A stretch of 64,000 nucleotides of DNA from Xanthomonas rydalmerensis (GCF_033170385.1 NZ_CP126170.1:1326001-1390000), one strand, 5' to 3'. Positions 37,338 through 49,566 are shown, counted from the stretch's first letter. Numbers and translations are program-made. The notes: generated by a model not told the origin, from the letters alone.

Positions 37338-37580
37338 GGGGGTTCTCTCCTGAAACGATGACCATCAAGACCGGCCGCGCCGGCCGTGGCGGCGACTGGG
37401 GTCGGCAAAGGTTGCTGCATCCATCCGGATGAAGCGATATATTAGCCCGACGTTAAGGCGATGTGCGAGCCGCGTATTCGGTGCTTCGGGCATGAGCTCA
37501 TGCCCGGCAGTTATCCGGCCTCGCACCGCGCCTGGCCTACGATCGCCTGCTCCCTTTCCGTTCCGACCGAGACCCTGCCG

Positions 37581-38060
37581 ATGCTGCTGCGTGCCCCGTT
37601 GATCGCCGTCCTCCTGGCCCTGAGCGCCTGCGCCAGCGTCGCGCCCACCGCGTCCACCGCGCCGAGCAAGGTCAGCGCGACGCTGCAGGGCGATGCGGCG
37701 CGGCCGGGGCAGGCCAGTGGTTGGGTGCGCAGCGAGCTGTACTTCGGCGTGGGCGAGGAGAGCGGCCCGGCCGACCGCCCGCAGGCCGAGCCGATCAGCG
37801 AGGCGCGCTGGCGCGCGTTCCTGGACCAGGAGGTCACGCCACGCTTTCCCGATGGCCTGACCGTGTTCGACGCCTACGGCCAGTGGCTGTTCCGCGGCGC
37901 CAAGGAGCCGAACCGGCTCAACACCAAGGTGCTGGTGATCCTGCACGAGGACACGCCGCAGCGCCGCGCCGACATCGAGGCGATCCGGTTGGCGTGGAAG
38001 CAGGCCACCGGCCACCAGTCGGTGCTGTGGGCGCGGTCGCCGGTGGACGTGTCGTTTTGA
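37581..38060 (+). CDS. DUF3574 domain lipoprotein
   Basis: A 159-aa predicted lipoprotein: signal sequence MLLRAPLIAVLLALSAC with the lipidated Cys near residue 17. The mature domain (RSELYFGVGEESGPADRP, SEARWRAFLDQEVTPRFPDG, ILHEDTP) fits DUF3574, whose function is not known. The open frame starts earlier at 37461, but the signal peptide fixes the ATG at 37581. Divergent from the TonB receptor with about 240 bp between. Confidence 0.85.
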   Translation: MLLRAPLIAVLLALSACASVAPTASTAPSKVSATLQGDAARPGQASGWVRSELYFGVGEESGPADRPQAEPISEARWRAFLDQEVTPRFPDGLTVFDAYGQWLFRGAKEPNRLNTKVLVILHEDTPQRRADIEAIRLAWKQATGHQSVLWARSPVDVSF

Positions 38061-38065
38061 CGGCG

Positions 38066-38094
38066 GGGATTCGTGAGTGGGGATTGGGGATTCG
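38066..38094. repeat. Solitary left arm of the 29-bp repeat family
   Basis: GGGATTCGTGAGTGGGGATT plus GGGGATTCG differs from the left arm at 34648 by a single base. It fills most of the 55-bp gap between the DUF3574 gene and the acetyltransferase, and no right arm is found nearby. Confidence 0.8.
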
Positions 38095-38115
38095 CAAGGG
38101 CGGGGTGCTGCGGTG

Positions 38116-38589
38116 ATGGTGGGGCCGTTCGTGATTCGGCCCGGTGATCTCGACGATCCGGCGGTGCGTGGGTTGCTGGAGTACCACCTGCAGCAGATGC
38201 ACGCGCAGTCGCCGCCAGGGAGCGTGTATGCGCTGGATGTTTCCGGTCTGCGGCGCACCGACGTACGGGTATGGAGCGTGTGGCGCGACGACGCGCTGGC
38301 TGCGGTCGGTGCGCTGCGCGTGCTCGGCGATGGCGGCGGCGAGCTGAAGTCGATGCGCACGCATCCGGCGTTCCTGCGGCAGGGTGCGGCCGCGGCGCTG
38401 CTCGAGCATATGATCGCGGTCGCCCGCGCCGAGGGTCTGCAGCGGCTGAGCCTGGAAACCGGCAGCGGCGCGGCGTTCGAGGCGGCGCTGGCGTTGTACC
38501 GGCGGCGCGGCTTCCGCAACGGGCCGGCGTTCGGCGACTACGTGCCGAGTGCGTTCAATCAGTTCCTGCATCTGCCGCTGTCGCCGTAG
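38116..38589 (+). CDS. GNAT-family N-acetyltransferase
   Basis: A 157-aa acetyl-CoA-dependent acetyltransferase. The beta4-alpha3 region SMRTHPAFLRQGAAAALLEHMI contains the pyrophosphate-binding R/Q-x-x-G-x-A pattern, and LYRRRGFRNGPAFGDY is the typical C-terminal strand-helix. It resembles the YsnE/PhnO-like small GNATs. Substrate unknown. The reading frame is open into the upstream repeat, but ATG 38116 (or the adjacent GTG 38113) gives the family start MVGPFVIRPGDLDDP. Confidence 0.85.
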   Translation: MVGPFVIRPGDLDDPAVRGLLEYHLQQMHAQSPPGSVYALDVSGLRRTDVRVWSVWRDDALAAVGALRVLGDGGGELKSMRTHPAFLRQGAAAALLEHMIAVARAEGLQRLSLETGSGAAFEAALALYRRRGFRNGPAFGDYVPSAFNQFLHLPLSP

Positions 38590-38688
38590 CGGCGCGTCGT
38601 CGCCGGAAAACGGCATCCTGCGCGTGCAGCGTTCTTGCGGCACCGCTTCCCCTTACCATCCCTCGACCCCCACGCCGCCACTGCCCGC

Positions 38689-40287
38689 ATGTCCACTCCC
38701 GCTCCTGTCTCGCCGCGTCCGCGTTGGTTCGTCGCCGGCGACCTCAACGGCTTCTTCGGCCTGGTGGTCGACAACCTGTCGATCCTCGGTTTCATCACCC
38801 TGGCCCTGGTCGGCTTGTTCCAGTTCCCCGCCGAGGTCATCTACACCCGGATGATTCCCGGCACCGCCTTCGGCGTGCTGGTCGGCAATCTGCTGTACAC
38901 GTGGATGGCGCGGCGGCTGGCCGCGCGCAGCGGGCGCAGCGACGTGACCGCGATGCCGCTGGGCCTGGACGCACCGACCAGCATCGGCATGGCCCTGCTG
39001 GTGCTCGGCCCGGCCTTCGTGCGCTACAAGCAGCAGGGCCTGGATCCGCAGGCCGCGGCGCTGGCCACCTGGCACCTGGGCATGGCCGCGCTGGTGGTGA
39101 TGGGCGTGCTGAAGACGGTGCTGTCGTTCTTCGGCGACGCGGTCACCCGCGCGCTGCCGCGCGCCGCGCTGCTCGGCTCCATCGCCGGCATCGCGATCGT
39201 GTTGATGGGCTTCCTGCCGCTGCTGGAGACGCTGCGCACGCCGCTGGTCGGGCTGGTGGTGCTGGGCCTGCTGCTGTACGTGCTGATCGCCAAGGGGCGG
39301 CTGCCGTGGCGCCTGCCCGGGGTACCGCTGGCGCTGGCGCTGGGCACCGGCCTGTACTACTGGGCCAATGCGGCCGGCTTCGGCATTCCCGGCCACCAGG
39401 CGCCGCAGTGGATCGCGCCGCAGCTGGTGCTGCCGTGGCCGAGCCTGGGCTTCGTCGCAGGCCTGGCCGACACGGTGCCGTTGCTGCCGCTGCTGCTGCC
39501 GTTCGGCCTGCTGATGGTGGTCGGCGGCATCAACGTCAGCGAAAGCGCGCGCGCCGCCGGCGACGACTACCGCACCCGCGACATCCTGCTGGTCGAAGCC
39601 GGCGCGACCCTGATCGCCGGTGCCTGCGGCGGCGTCGCCCAGACCACGCCGTACATCGGCCAGCCGGCCTACAAGCACATGGGCGCGCGCAGCGGCTACA
39701 CCCTGCTGACCGGCCTGTTCATCGGCCTGGGCGGCATGTTCGGGCTGGTCGCCGGCCTGGTGCAGTGGCTGCCGATGGCGGTGCTGGCGCCGATCATCGT
39801 CTACGTCGCCATCGACATCACCACCCAGGCCTTCCAGGCCACGCCCAAGCGCCATGCCGGGGCGATGGTGCTGGGTTTCCTGCCGTCGGTGGCGTACCTG
39901 CTGGCGATCAAGGCGCCGGGCTGGATCGCCCCGGAGCAGCTGGCCAAACTCACCACCACCCTGGATGGCCACGGGCTGCCCGAGCTGGCGGTGATCCTGA
40001 CCCTGGGCAACGGCTTCATCATCACCGCGATGCTGTGGATCGCCACGGTGGCGGCGATGGTCGACGGCAGGCTGCGCCGCGCTGCGGTGTTCCTGCTGGT
40101 GGCGGCGGGACTGACCCTGTTCGGGCTGATCCATTCGGTGGACCCGCGCGGCGGCCTGTACCTGCCGTGGACCCTGAGCGGCGTGCCGAAGCTGATCGCC
40201 TGGCAGTTCGTCGGCGGCTACCTGGTGCTGGCCGCACTGCTCGGCCTGCTCTCGCTGCAGAAGCCGCGCGCGGTGCTGGTGGAGTGA
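38689..40287 (+). CDS. NCS2-like multi-pass membrane permease, substrate unknown
   Basis: A 532-aa inner-membrane protein with about 12-13 hydrophobic segments. The fold hints are those of the nucleobase/ascorbate (NCS2) superfamily: GGINVSESARAAGDDYRTRDIL and GACGGVAQTTPYIGQPAYKHMGARSG resemble the conserved motifs of AzgA/UraA-type carriers around helices 8-10. The expected substrate would be a purine or pyrimidine, but the key residues are not clear enough to assert it. ATG at 38689 is chosen over an upstream ATG at 38635. It stands alone after the acetyltransferase. Confidence 0.75.
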   Translation: MSTPAPVSPRPRWFVAGDLNGFFGLVVDNLSILGFITLALVGLFQFPAEVIYTRMIPGTAFGVLVGNLLYTWMARRLAARSGRSDVTAMPLGLDAPTSIGMALLVLGPAFVRYKQQGLDPQAAALATWHLGMAALVVMGVLKTVLSFFGDAVTRALPRAALLGSIAGIAIVLMGFLPLLETLRTPLVGLVVLGLLLYVLIAKGRLPWRLPGVPLALALGTGLYYWANAAGFGIPGHQAPQWIAPQLVLPWPSLGFVAGLADTVPLLPLLLPFGLLMVVGGINVSESARAAGDDYRTRDILLVEAGATLIAGACGGVAQTTPYIGQPAYKHMGARSGYTLLTGLFIGLGGMFGLVAGLVQWLPMAVLAPIIVYVAIDITTQAFQATPKRHAGAMVLGFLPSVAYLLAIKAPGWIAPEQLAKLTTTLDGHGLPELAVILTLGNGFIITAMLWIATVAAMVDGRLRRAAVFLLVAAGLTLFGLIHSVDPRGGLYLPWTLSGVPKLIAWQFVGGYLVLAALLGLLSLQKPRAVLVE

Positions 40288-40628
40288 GCGGCGCTGCGGC
40301 ACGCTTTCCGCCTCGCGTGCGGTGGTCGTGCGGCTGCCGTTCGATCGCAAGCCGGCCGTGGTCGCTTCGTTGCTGGTGCGCGCGTCGCTGCGGCCTCCCG
40401 GATAGTGCCCAGCCGCCGCGCAGCTAGCGCCCTGCGGCGCGAGGATGCGTCGCAGACCGAATGCTTGAGGTCTGCCAGTCATCACCTCCCATGGCGCGCC
40501 GCACCGCGACAACAGTGAAAGCGTTCTTCGATTGATGTGCGCCCAGGCTGAACGCTGGCCGTCCCGCGCTGGAACCGGGGCGCACCGCCGCGGTCACAGC
40601 TTCACTGTCCAATGGAGATGTGCATCCC
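40288..40628. other. Intergenic gap before the DUF3014 gene
   Basis: About 340 bp in which I see no gene, repeat or strong hairpin. GGAG at 40614-40617 belongs to the following gene. Small open frames here have arginine- and alanine-rich compositions typical of shadow frames. Confidence 0.4.
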
Positions 40629-41462
40629 ATGCAGCCGCGTCATTCGTTCTGGCCGTGGATCCTGGTCGCCGTGCTGGTGGCCGCCGCCGCGGCGTGGTTG
40701 TTCCGCGACAACATCGCGGCGCTGTGGCCCACCGCCGCGCCGGCACCTGCCGCGGTCGCGCCAGCGCCCGCCGCCGTCCCGCCTGCAGCACCCGACGCGC
40801 CGGCCGCGGCCGCAACGCCACCGCCGATCCAGCACCCCATCGATGCGGCGGAAGCCGCCGATGCGGCGATTCCGGCCCTGGCCGCCAGCGACGATGCCGC
40901 CTGGGCGGCACTGAGCGCGCTGGCCGGCGGCGATGGGACGCTGGCGCTGCTGCTGCGCGACCACCTGATCCAGCGCCTGGTGACCATGGTCGACAACCTG
41001 ACCCAGCGCCGCGTCACCTCGCGCGCGTTGGCGCTCAAGCCGGTGCCGGGCGAGCTGCAGGTAAGTACCGATGCCAGCGGCGTCAGCGTCATTGCCGATG
41101 CCAACGCACAACGCTATGCGCCCTACGTGGAGGCGTTCACCCGCGCCGATCCGGCGACGGCGGTGGCGGCATACCGGCGCTTCTATCCGCTGTTCCAGCA
41201 GGCCTACGTGGAACTGGGCTATCCGCAGGGCTACTTCAACGATCGCCTGGTGCAGGTGATCGACCATCTGCTGCAGACCCCGACGCCCAAGGGTCCGCTG
41301 GCGGTGGTGGTCGATCCGGTGCGCGGCAAGTACGGCTTCGTCGATCCGGCGCTGGAGTCGCTGTCGATCGGGCAGAAGGCGCTGCTGCGCATGGGCCCGA
41401 CCCAGGCCGCCGCGGTCAAGGCGCAATTGCGTGCGGTGCGCGAGGCGCTGACGCGGACCTGA
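40629..41462 (+). CDS. DUF3014 domain protein, single-pass membrane
   Basis: A 277-aa protein with one N-terminal membrane helix (about residues 8-26, SFWPWILVAVLVAAAAAWLF), then an Ala/Pro-rich linker of about 40 residues, then a periplasmic domain (about 70-277) of the DUF3014 type: LLLRDHLIQRLVTMVDNLTQ, and YRRFYPLFQQAYVELGYPQG. Function unknown; family members are common in gammaproteobacteria. A GTG three codons earlier (40620) is possible. Followed by a weak hairpin plus T-rich tract. Confidence 0.8.
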   Translation: MQPRHSFWPWILVAVLVAAAAAWLFRDNIAALWPTAAPAPAAVAPAPAAVPPAAPDAPAAAATPPPIQHPIDAAEAADAAIPALAASDDAAWAALSALAGGDGTLALLLRDHLIQRLVTMVDNLTQRRVTSRALALKPVPGELQVSTDASGVSVIADANAQRYAPYVEAFTRADPATAVAAYRRFYPLFQQAYVELGYPQGYFNDRLVQVIDHLLQTPTPKGPLAVVVDPVRGKYGFVDPALESLSIGQKALLRMGPTQAAAVKAQLRAVREALTRT

Positions 41463-41772
41463 GCGACAGGGCGAGCCAGGGGAGGCGCTTGCCGCGCCAT
41501 GCGGCCGCGTCTGCGGGTTTTTTGTTTTTTGTAGGAGTGGCTTCAGCTGCGATGGGCATTACCGGTAACGCCCGTCGCGGCTGATGGTCCGAGGCCATGT
41601 CGAGCCGCTCCGGCGGGAAGTGCATATGGCCACGCCTGAAGCGCCCTTGTGGGAGGGACTTCAGTCCCGACGCGCTACACCATCCCTGTCATTGCCAAGT
41701 GGGAGATCACCACGGCATGACGGCTGTTTTTCAACCGGACGTGGCAGGCCGATGCCGGACGTACAGCCCCGC
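41463..41772. repeat. Terminator-like tract and degenerate REP elements
   Basis: Just after the DUF3014 stop, a short stem GCCGC/GCGGC (41491-41505) is followed by TTTTTTGTTTTTT (41518-41530), a probable terminator. Then comes a degenerate REP copy (GTAGGAGTGGCTTCAGCTGC from 41531, with a partial complement near 41574) and a second relative, GTGGGAGGGACTTCAGTCCC at 41649-41668. The REP cores are palindromic. No gene is seen. Confidence 0.65.
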
Positions 41773-42477
41773 TCAACCATCCAACTCCGGGTAATGCCGG
41801 AAGATGCCGTTCTCGTTGAACGGCAGGCGCCGTGGCGAGGCCAGGTAGGTGGCGATGCCCGGACGCTCGCACACGCGCTGCTGCAACGCGCGCAGCCGCG
41901 GCAACTTCGGCGAGAGCCGTTTCATCGCCTGCGGGAACGCGTAGTCCAGCCCGCTCATCAGTTGGAACAACGACAGATCCACGTAGGAATGCTCGCGCAG
42001 CGCGTGGCGCCCGCCGCCCTGGTCCAGCACCTGCTCGAAATAGCCCAGGAACTTCGGCAGCCGCTGCGTGCGCAGGTCCTCGGCGCGGCGCCGCGCTTCG
42101 GCTTGCTGGTCTTCGTAGTAGAGCCCGCTGGCGATGGGGTGGTGGCTGTCGTGGATTTCGGTGACCAGATCGGCGATGGTCAATTGCAGTTGCAGTGCCT
42201 GCAGTCGCCGCGATTCGCTGTCCGGCACCAGGCCCAGCGATGGGCCGAGGAAGTGCAGGATGTTGGCGACCTGCGCGATCACCAACCGGCCGGCCTTGAG
42301 GAACGGCGGCGCGAACGGGCGCGCACCGGCATGAGCGCCGTCGAGGAAGGGCTGCATCGCCGCGTCGCCCTGCTCGCGGGCCACGTCGCGATAGCCGGCG
42401 CCGGCATCCTCCAACGCCAGCCGCACGAACTCGCCGCAGCCCTGGATGCCGGTCCAGTAGTAAAGCTCATAGTGCAT
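41773..42477 (-). CDS. Glutathione S-transferase family protein
   Basis: A 234-aa soluble protein with a thioredoxin-like N-domain starting [22 protein letters not shown], the start seen in pi/sigma-like GSTs, where Tyr7 or Tyr8 can activate glutathione, and an all-helical C-domain (about 90-220). The cis-proline segment is APPFLKAGR. Role probably detoxification or redox conjugation; substrate unknown. Divergent from clpB with about 215 bp between. Confidence 0.85.
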   Translation of the reverse strand: MHYELYYWTGIQGCGEFVRLALEDAGAGYRDVAREQGDAAMQPFLDGAHAGARPFAPPFLKAGRLVIAQVANILHFLGPSLGLVPDSESRRLQALQLQLTIADLVTEIHDSHHPIASGLYYEDQQAEARRRAEDLRTQRLPKFLGYFEQVLDQGGGRHALREHSYVDLSLFQLMSGLDYAFPQAMKRLSPKLPRLRALQQRVCERPGIATYLASPRRLPFNENGIFRHYPELDG

Positions 42478-42617
42478 GGCGGCTCCTGCGCGTGGGGACG
42501 AGAGCGCCGAGGGTAGCCGCCGTTCCGGTAGCGGCGTGTGACCGCCGGGAGGCGGCGGCCGTGGCGGTCCTGGACCGCGGCGATGGCCGTCCGCCGTCTA
42601 CGGCGATCGCCGCCGGC

Positions 42618-42645
42618 CTTGAAACAGGGGCGGACAGCCGCATTT
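42618..42645 (+). promoter_or_regulatory. Sigma-32 heat-shock promoter of clpB
   Basis: CTTGAAA at 42618-42624 and CCGCATTT at 42638-42645 are 13 bp apart. They match the RpoH consensus CTTGAAA-N11-16-CCCCATNT with one mismatch in the -10 box. The start would be about 40 bp ahead of the clpB ATG. Confidence 0.82.
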
Positions 42646-42692
42646 TGCTGGCATGCCGGCACGGCCGGCCCTTCATGACAGAGGACTTCCCG

Positions 42693-45277
<2,585 letters not shown>

Positions 45278-45278
<1 letters not shown>

Positions 45279-45937
45279 TGGGCCCCGTCGGGCAAGCGCT
45301 GCAGGCGCGTTCCGTCGCGTCTGCGGCGCGCGCGCTGCTGGTGGACATGGACGGCGTGCTGCGGCTGTGGCCCGACGACGACGCAGCATTGGAGCGCGCG
45401 CACGGCGTGCCGCCAGGCAGCCTGCGCGCGGTGGCGTTCGCGCCGGCGCTGCTGGAGCCGGCGATCCGCGGGGCGACCAGCGACGCGCAATGGCTCGCCG
45501 AGGTGGCCGCGCGCATCGCTGCGCTGGCGCCCGAGGCGGACGCCGCTGCGCTGGTCGCCGCATGGTCCGCGCCGACGGCGGCCCGCCTCAATCAGCCCGT
45601 GCTGGCGCTGTTGCGGGACGTGCGGCAGCGCATGCCGGTGGTGTTGCTGAGCAACGCCACTTCCCGGCTGCCGCGCGATCTGGACGCACTCGGCATCGCC
45701 GATGCATTCGATGCGGTGCTGAATTCGAGCGAGGTCGGCGCCATCAAACCGGAGCCGGCGATCTTCCTGCATGCGCTCGCGCAGCTCGGGATGGGCGCGG
45801 ACGAGGTGCTGTTCGTCGATGACACCGCTGCCAATATCGAGGCCGCGCGCGCCTTGGGCCTGCGCGCCGAGCGCTACGTCGGCGCCGCGGCATTGCGGGC
45901 CTGGTTGCTCGCGCAGGGTGCGCTCGGCGAAGACTGA
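45278..45937 (+). CDS. HAD-superfamily hydrolase, subfamily IA
   Basis: A 219-aa phosphatase-like protein with motif I DMDGVL (Asp23 nucleophile, Asp25 acid), motif II LLSNAT, motif III Lys in GAIKPEP and motif IV LFVDDT, all intact. The cap is a small helical bundle. Its start codon overlaps the clpB stop by one base (TGATG), so it is translationally coupled to clpB, perhaps under the same heat-shock control. Substrate unknown. Confidence 0.85.
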
Positions 45938-46152
45938 ACCCGCTCGGCTACGGCAGCGACGCATCTTCCCGCACCCGCCGGCGCGGGGTTCGGTGCCGCA
46001 ACGTCGAGTCTCTGGACCCGCGTGGCGTTGGCGACGCTGACAGCGAGCCGGATGGGCCCGGCCGGGGGCGATCCGCCCTTGCCGCCGCGCAAGACCGTCT
46101 CGGCCGTATCCGGCGCTGGCGTTCGTGTCTCGTCAGGTGCCGGCGCGTGCGC

Positions 46153-46902
46153 CTATTTCGCGAGGGACAGCGTGATCTCCGCGACGCAGGCCGCCTCCGG
46201 GTGGGCGCGCTGGTCGACGAACGGCCCCTGCAGCATGGCGCCGACGGCAAGGGCGTCGCGGCGGAAACTGGCGCTGACCCCGAAATCGGAGTCGGCAGCG
46301 TCCGGCGCGGGCGGCTCCAGCGCGTAGTACTCCTTGGAGAATCCGGCGGCTGCGAGCCTGTCCGCCAGTTGGCCCAGGCGCAATGGGCAGGCATCGCGCA
46401 TGTCGCGATAGCGGAAGCCGAGCTCGCTCCCCGAGGCCACGGGCGCGTCCTCTGGCGAACTGATGGAGAGCGAGAGCAACGCCTGCTCCGGCGTATACGT
46501 GGCTTCGATCCGTTGCCGAAATGCCGTGCCGGCGGCCTCGGCATACGCGGTGAAGACGTAGCCGACTGGCGGCGGTGGCGAGGGATTCCACGGCTCGGGG
46601 CGCGACGGCGGCAGCACGCCGGCAACCAGATCGACATCGAGCCGATCGCACAGATGGGCCAGCTTCAGCGCCGTCGTGTCGCCGCCAACCACCGCGTCGA
46701 GCACGTCGAGAAAGCGCTGCATCAAGACCTGCGTGGAGACGTTGTCGGCGTGCGCCGCAGCGTCAAGCCGGCGCTGGTGCTGCGCCTGGCAGATGCCGGG
46801 CTGGCTCCAGGGTTCCATCGCGTAGGCCGGCGGCGCGGCTGCTGCAGTCGCGGGCAACGCCAGGAAACCCAGACAGAGCAGGCAGCGGATGGCGTCTTTC
46901 AT
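46153..46902 (-). CDS. Secreted protein of unknown function
   Basis: A 249-aa exported protein. The signal peptide is MKDAIRCLLCLGFLALPATA, cleaved near AAAAPP. The mature part has four cysteines (GICQAQ, HLCDRLD, DACPLR, AACVAE) that could form two disulphides, and a Pro-rich loop (PPSRPEPWNPSPPPP). I recognise no domain. The ATG at 46902 is preceded by GGGA; the open frame extends 132 bases further upstream. Neighbours (HAD gene, metY) do not suggest a role. Confidence 0.6.
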   Translation of the reverse strand: MKDAIRCLLCLGFLALPATAAAAPPAYAMEPWSQPGICQAQHQRRLDAAAHADNVSTQVLMQRFLDVLDAVVGGDTTALKLAHLCDRLDVDLVAGVLPPSRPEPWNPSPPPPVGYVFTAYAEAAGTAFRQRIEATYTPEQALLSLSISSPEDAPVASGSELGFRYRDMRDACPLRLGQLADRLAAAGFSKEYYALEPPAPDAADSDFGVSASFRRDALAVGAMLQGPFVDQRAHPEAACVAEITLSLAK

Positions 46903-47086
46903 CGCAAACGTCCCGCAGGAAGAGTGGTCCATCATAGGCCGCGCCGGCACTGTCGCGTCGTTGCGGCTGACCAACCGCACAGCCCGTGAGCGCTGACAAC
47001 CCCACGGCATGGCCTCATAACCGCAGGTTTGCATTCGCTGCCGCGCGCGGCGCTATCGTCTGCGCTCCCGTTGCCGAGACCTGCCC

Positions 47087-48373
47087 ATGTCCGACCCGAA
47101 CTGGAAGCTGGAAACCATCGCTGTGCACGGCGGCTACCGTCCCGATCCGACCACCCGCGCGGTGGCGGTGCCGATCTACCAGACCGTGGCCTATGCCTTC
47201 GACGACACCCAGCACGGCGCCGACCTGTTCGACCTGAAGGTGCAGGGCAACATCTACAGCCGCATCATGAACCCCACCACCGACGTGCTGGAGCAGCGCA
47301 TCGCCGCGCTGGAAGGCGGCATCGGTGCGCTGGCGGTGGCTTCCGGGCAGGCGGCGGTGACCTACGCCATCCAGACCATCGCCGAGGCCGGCGACAACAT
47401 CGTCTCCTCCAGCGCGCTGTACGGCGGCACCTACAACCTGTTCGCGCATACGCTGCCGCTGTCCGGGATCCAGACCCGCTTTGCCGACTACCGCGATCCC
47501 GACGCGTTCGCCGGGCTGATCGACGACCGTACCAAGGCGATCTTCGTCGAGTCGATCGGCAACCCGCGCGGCAATGTCACCGATCTGGAAGCGGTCGCCG
47601 CCATCGCCCACGCGCACGGCGTGCCGCTGATCGTCGACAACACCGTGCCCACGCCGTACCTGCTGCGGCCGTTCGACTTCGGTGCCGACATCGTGGTGCA
47701 TTCGCTGACCAAGTACCTGGGCGGCCACGGCACCAGCCTGGGCGGGGCGATCGTCGATTCCGGGCGCTTCCCGTGGGCGGCGCACGCACAGCGCTTCCGT
47801 CGCCTCAACGAGCCGGACGTGAGCTACCACGGCGTGGTCTACACCGAGGCGCTGGGCGAGGCCGCCTACATCGGCCGCGCGCGGGTGGTGCCGCTGCGCA
47901 ACACCGGCGCGGCGCTGTCGCCGTTCAATGCCTTCCAACTCCTGCAGGGCATCGAGACGCTGCCGCTGCGCATGGACCGGATCAACCAGAACACGCTGGC
48001 GCTGGCGCGGCAGTTGCAGGGCGAAGCCAAGGTGGAGTGGGTCAACTATGTCGGCCTGCCCGACCATCCCGAACACGCGCTGGCGCAGAAGTACCTGCGT
48101 GGGCACGGCTCCGGCGTGCTCACCTTCGGCCTGCGCGGCGGCCGTGCCGCCGGCGCGCGCTTCCTCGACGCGCTGCAGTTGTTCACCCGCCTGGTCAACA
48201 TCGGCGACGCCAAGTCGCTGGCCACGCATCCGGCGTCCACCACGCATCGCCAGCTCTCGCCCGAGGAACTGCAGCGCAGCGGCGTCAGCGAGGACACGGT
48301 GCGCCTGTCGGTGGGCATCGAGCACATCGACGACCTGCGCGCCGACCTGCAGCAGGCGCTGGCGCAGGCCTGA
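47087..48373 (+). CDS. metY: O-acetylhomoserine (thiol)-lyase / Cys-Met metabolism PLP enzyme
   Basis: A 428-aa PLP enzyme of the Cys/Met metabolism family. The start (WKLETIAVHGGYRPDPTTRAVAVPIYQTVAY) and size fit MetY, O-acetylhomoserine sulfhydrylase, which makes homocysteine directly from sulphide, better than the ~390-aa MetB/MetC. The cofactor lysine is Lys209 in HSLTKYLGGHG; Tyr58 and Arg60-type residues lie in NIYSRIMNPT. Reaction assignment rests on length and start; a gamma-lyase cannot be excluded. No SAM-riboswitch-like fold was recognised in the 150 bp upstream. Confidence 0.85.
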   Translation: MSDPNWKLETIAVHGGYRPDPTTRAVAVPIYQTVAYAFDDTQHGADLFDLKVQGNIYSRIMNPTTDVLEQRIAALEGGIGALAVASGQAAVTYAIQTIAEAGDNIVSSSALYGGTYNLFAHTLPLSGIQTRFADYRDPDAFAGLIDDRTKAIFVESIGNPRGNVTDLEAVAAIAHAHGVPLIVDNTVPTPYLLRPFDFGADIVVHSLTKYLGGHGTSLGGAIVDSGRFPWAAHAQRFRRLNEPDVSYHGVVYTEALGEAAYIGRARVVPLRNTGAALSPFNAFQLLQGIETLPLRMDRINQNTLALARQLQGEAKVEWVNYVGLPDHPEHALAQKYLRGHGSGVLTFGLRGGRAAGARFLDALQLFTRLVNIGDAKSLATHPASTTHRQLSPEELQRSGVSEDTVRLSVGIEHIDDLRADLQQALAQA

Positions 48374-48456
48374 GTGCGAGGCCGCATCGCCGCGATGGCA
48401 GCTTCTGCAAACTGCTTGACGTCAGGGCACCTCTAATACCCCAAGGAAGTGTCCTG

Positions 48457-48521
48457 TAGGAGCGGCTTCAGCCGCGACGGGGCGTTGCCGGGAAGGCCCG
48501 CCGCCGCTGAAGCCGCTCCTA
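48457..48521. repeat. REP doublet between metY and the LysR gene
   Basis: TAGGAGCGGCTTCAGCCGCG (48457-48476) faces GCCGCTGAAGCCGCTCCTA (48503-48521), with one extra/mismatched position at the foot of the stem. It lies between convergent genes, as at 14287 and 18084. Confidence 0.87.
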
Positions 48522-48577
48522 CCGGGCAACTCGCGTCCGGCTCGATGGTGCCGGAGGCAGGTGATGAGAGGCGCCTT

Positions 48578-49540
48578 TCAATCGGACACGCGCCAATCGG
48601 CGAAGATCTCAAGCAGGAAGTCGACGAAGGCGCGGACCTTGCGTTCCTGGGTGGCGCGCCGCGGATACAGCGCGGTGATCTCCAGATCCGGCCAGCGCTG
48701 CCAGCTTGGAAGCAGTCGCACCAGCTCGCCTTGGTCCAGCCGTGCCTGGACCAGCGGCTGGGAGAGCAGGGCAATGCCGGCCCCTTGGACGACCTGGCGG
48801 ATCACCGTGGTCGATTCGTTTGAAATCAGCACCGGCCGCAGGGTCAGCTCGATCGATTCGCCAGCGCTGTGCCGCAATGCCCAGAGGACCAACGGTGCAT
48901 CCGCGCCCACCGCGAGCACGGCGTGGCCGAGCAGCTCCCTGGGGTGGGTGGGCGTGCCGGCGCGGGCCAGATACTCGGGGCTGCTCACCAGGATCCCGCG
49001 CGAGGCGCCCAATGGCCGCGCCACGTAGCTGGCGTGGGCCGGTGGCCCGACATGGACGGCAACGTCCAGGCCATGGCTGAGCAGGTCCAGCGGCTGATCG
49101 TCGTAGGTCAGCGCCAGTTGCACGCCTGGGTGGCGCTGGCGGAAGCGCGCCAGTTGCGGCTCCAGCACCAGCAGGCCCAGCGCATAGGGGGCAAGCACGC
49201 GCAGGGTGCCGCGCGCCTGAGCGCGCAGGTCGCGCGCGGCCTGCACGGCATCCTGCAGGGTCTGCTCGGCCTCCACGCAGCGCGCGTAGAAGGCGCGCCC
49301 GGCCTCGGACACCGCCAGCCGACGGGTGGTGCGGTGGAGGAGTTGCACGCCCAATGCCTGTTCCAGCGCCTTGATGCGACGGCTGACGCTGGTCAGCGGC
49401 ACGCGTGCCTGGCGCGCGGCGGCGGTCAGGCTGCCTTGTTCGACCACGCGCAGGAACAGCCGCACGCTGTCGAAGTCCACGCTGGCGGCGCGCCTGGTTT
49501 CTCCCGTTTCTGGCAAGAGTCTATCCATCTGTGGCGCCAT
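48578..49540 (-). CDS. LysR-family transcriptional regulator
   Basis: A 320-aa LTTR. The N-terminal winged helix (about 20-80: FLRVVEQGSLTAAARQARVPLTSVSRRIKALEQ) is followed by a periplasmic-binding-like effector domain (about 105-310). The CrgA-like subgroup is suggested by LGVQLLHRTTRRLAVSEAG and VGPPAHASYVARPLG. Only 26 bp separate its start from the divergent FUSC gene, so it very likely controls that exporter. A downstream ATG at 49528 is an alternative start. Confidence 0.9.
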   Translation of the reverse strand: MAPQMDRLLPETGETRRAASVDFDSVRLFLRVVEQGSLTAAARQARVPLTSVSRRIKALEQALGVQLLHRTTRRLAVSEAGRAFYARCVEAEQTLQDAVQAARDLRAQARGTLRVLAPYALGLLVLEPQLARFRQRHPGVQLALTYDDQPLDLLSHGLDVAVHVGPPAHASYVARPLGASRGILVSSPEYLARAGTPTHPRELLGHAVLAVGADAPLVLWALRHSAGESIELTLRPVLISNESTTVIRQVVQGAGIALLSQPLVQARLDQGELVRLLPSWQRWPDLEITALYPRRATQERKVRAFVDFLLEIFADWRVSD

Positions 49541-49566
49541 TATCCTGCAGACCGTCTGCTTCTACG

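Noticed and set aside
34542..37361. 939-codon open frame antisense to the TonB receptor
   Set aside because: Shadow of a well-supported receptor gene; it also runs through the non-coding repeat array.
46935..47086. SAM or SAH riboswitch ahead of metY
   Set aside because: No stem arrangement resembling SAM-I, SAM-II or SAH riboswitch cores could be drawn from the sequence; a covariance-model search would settle it.
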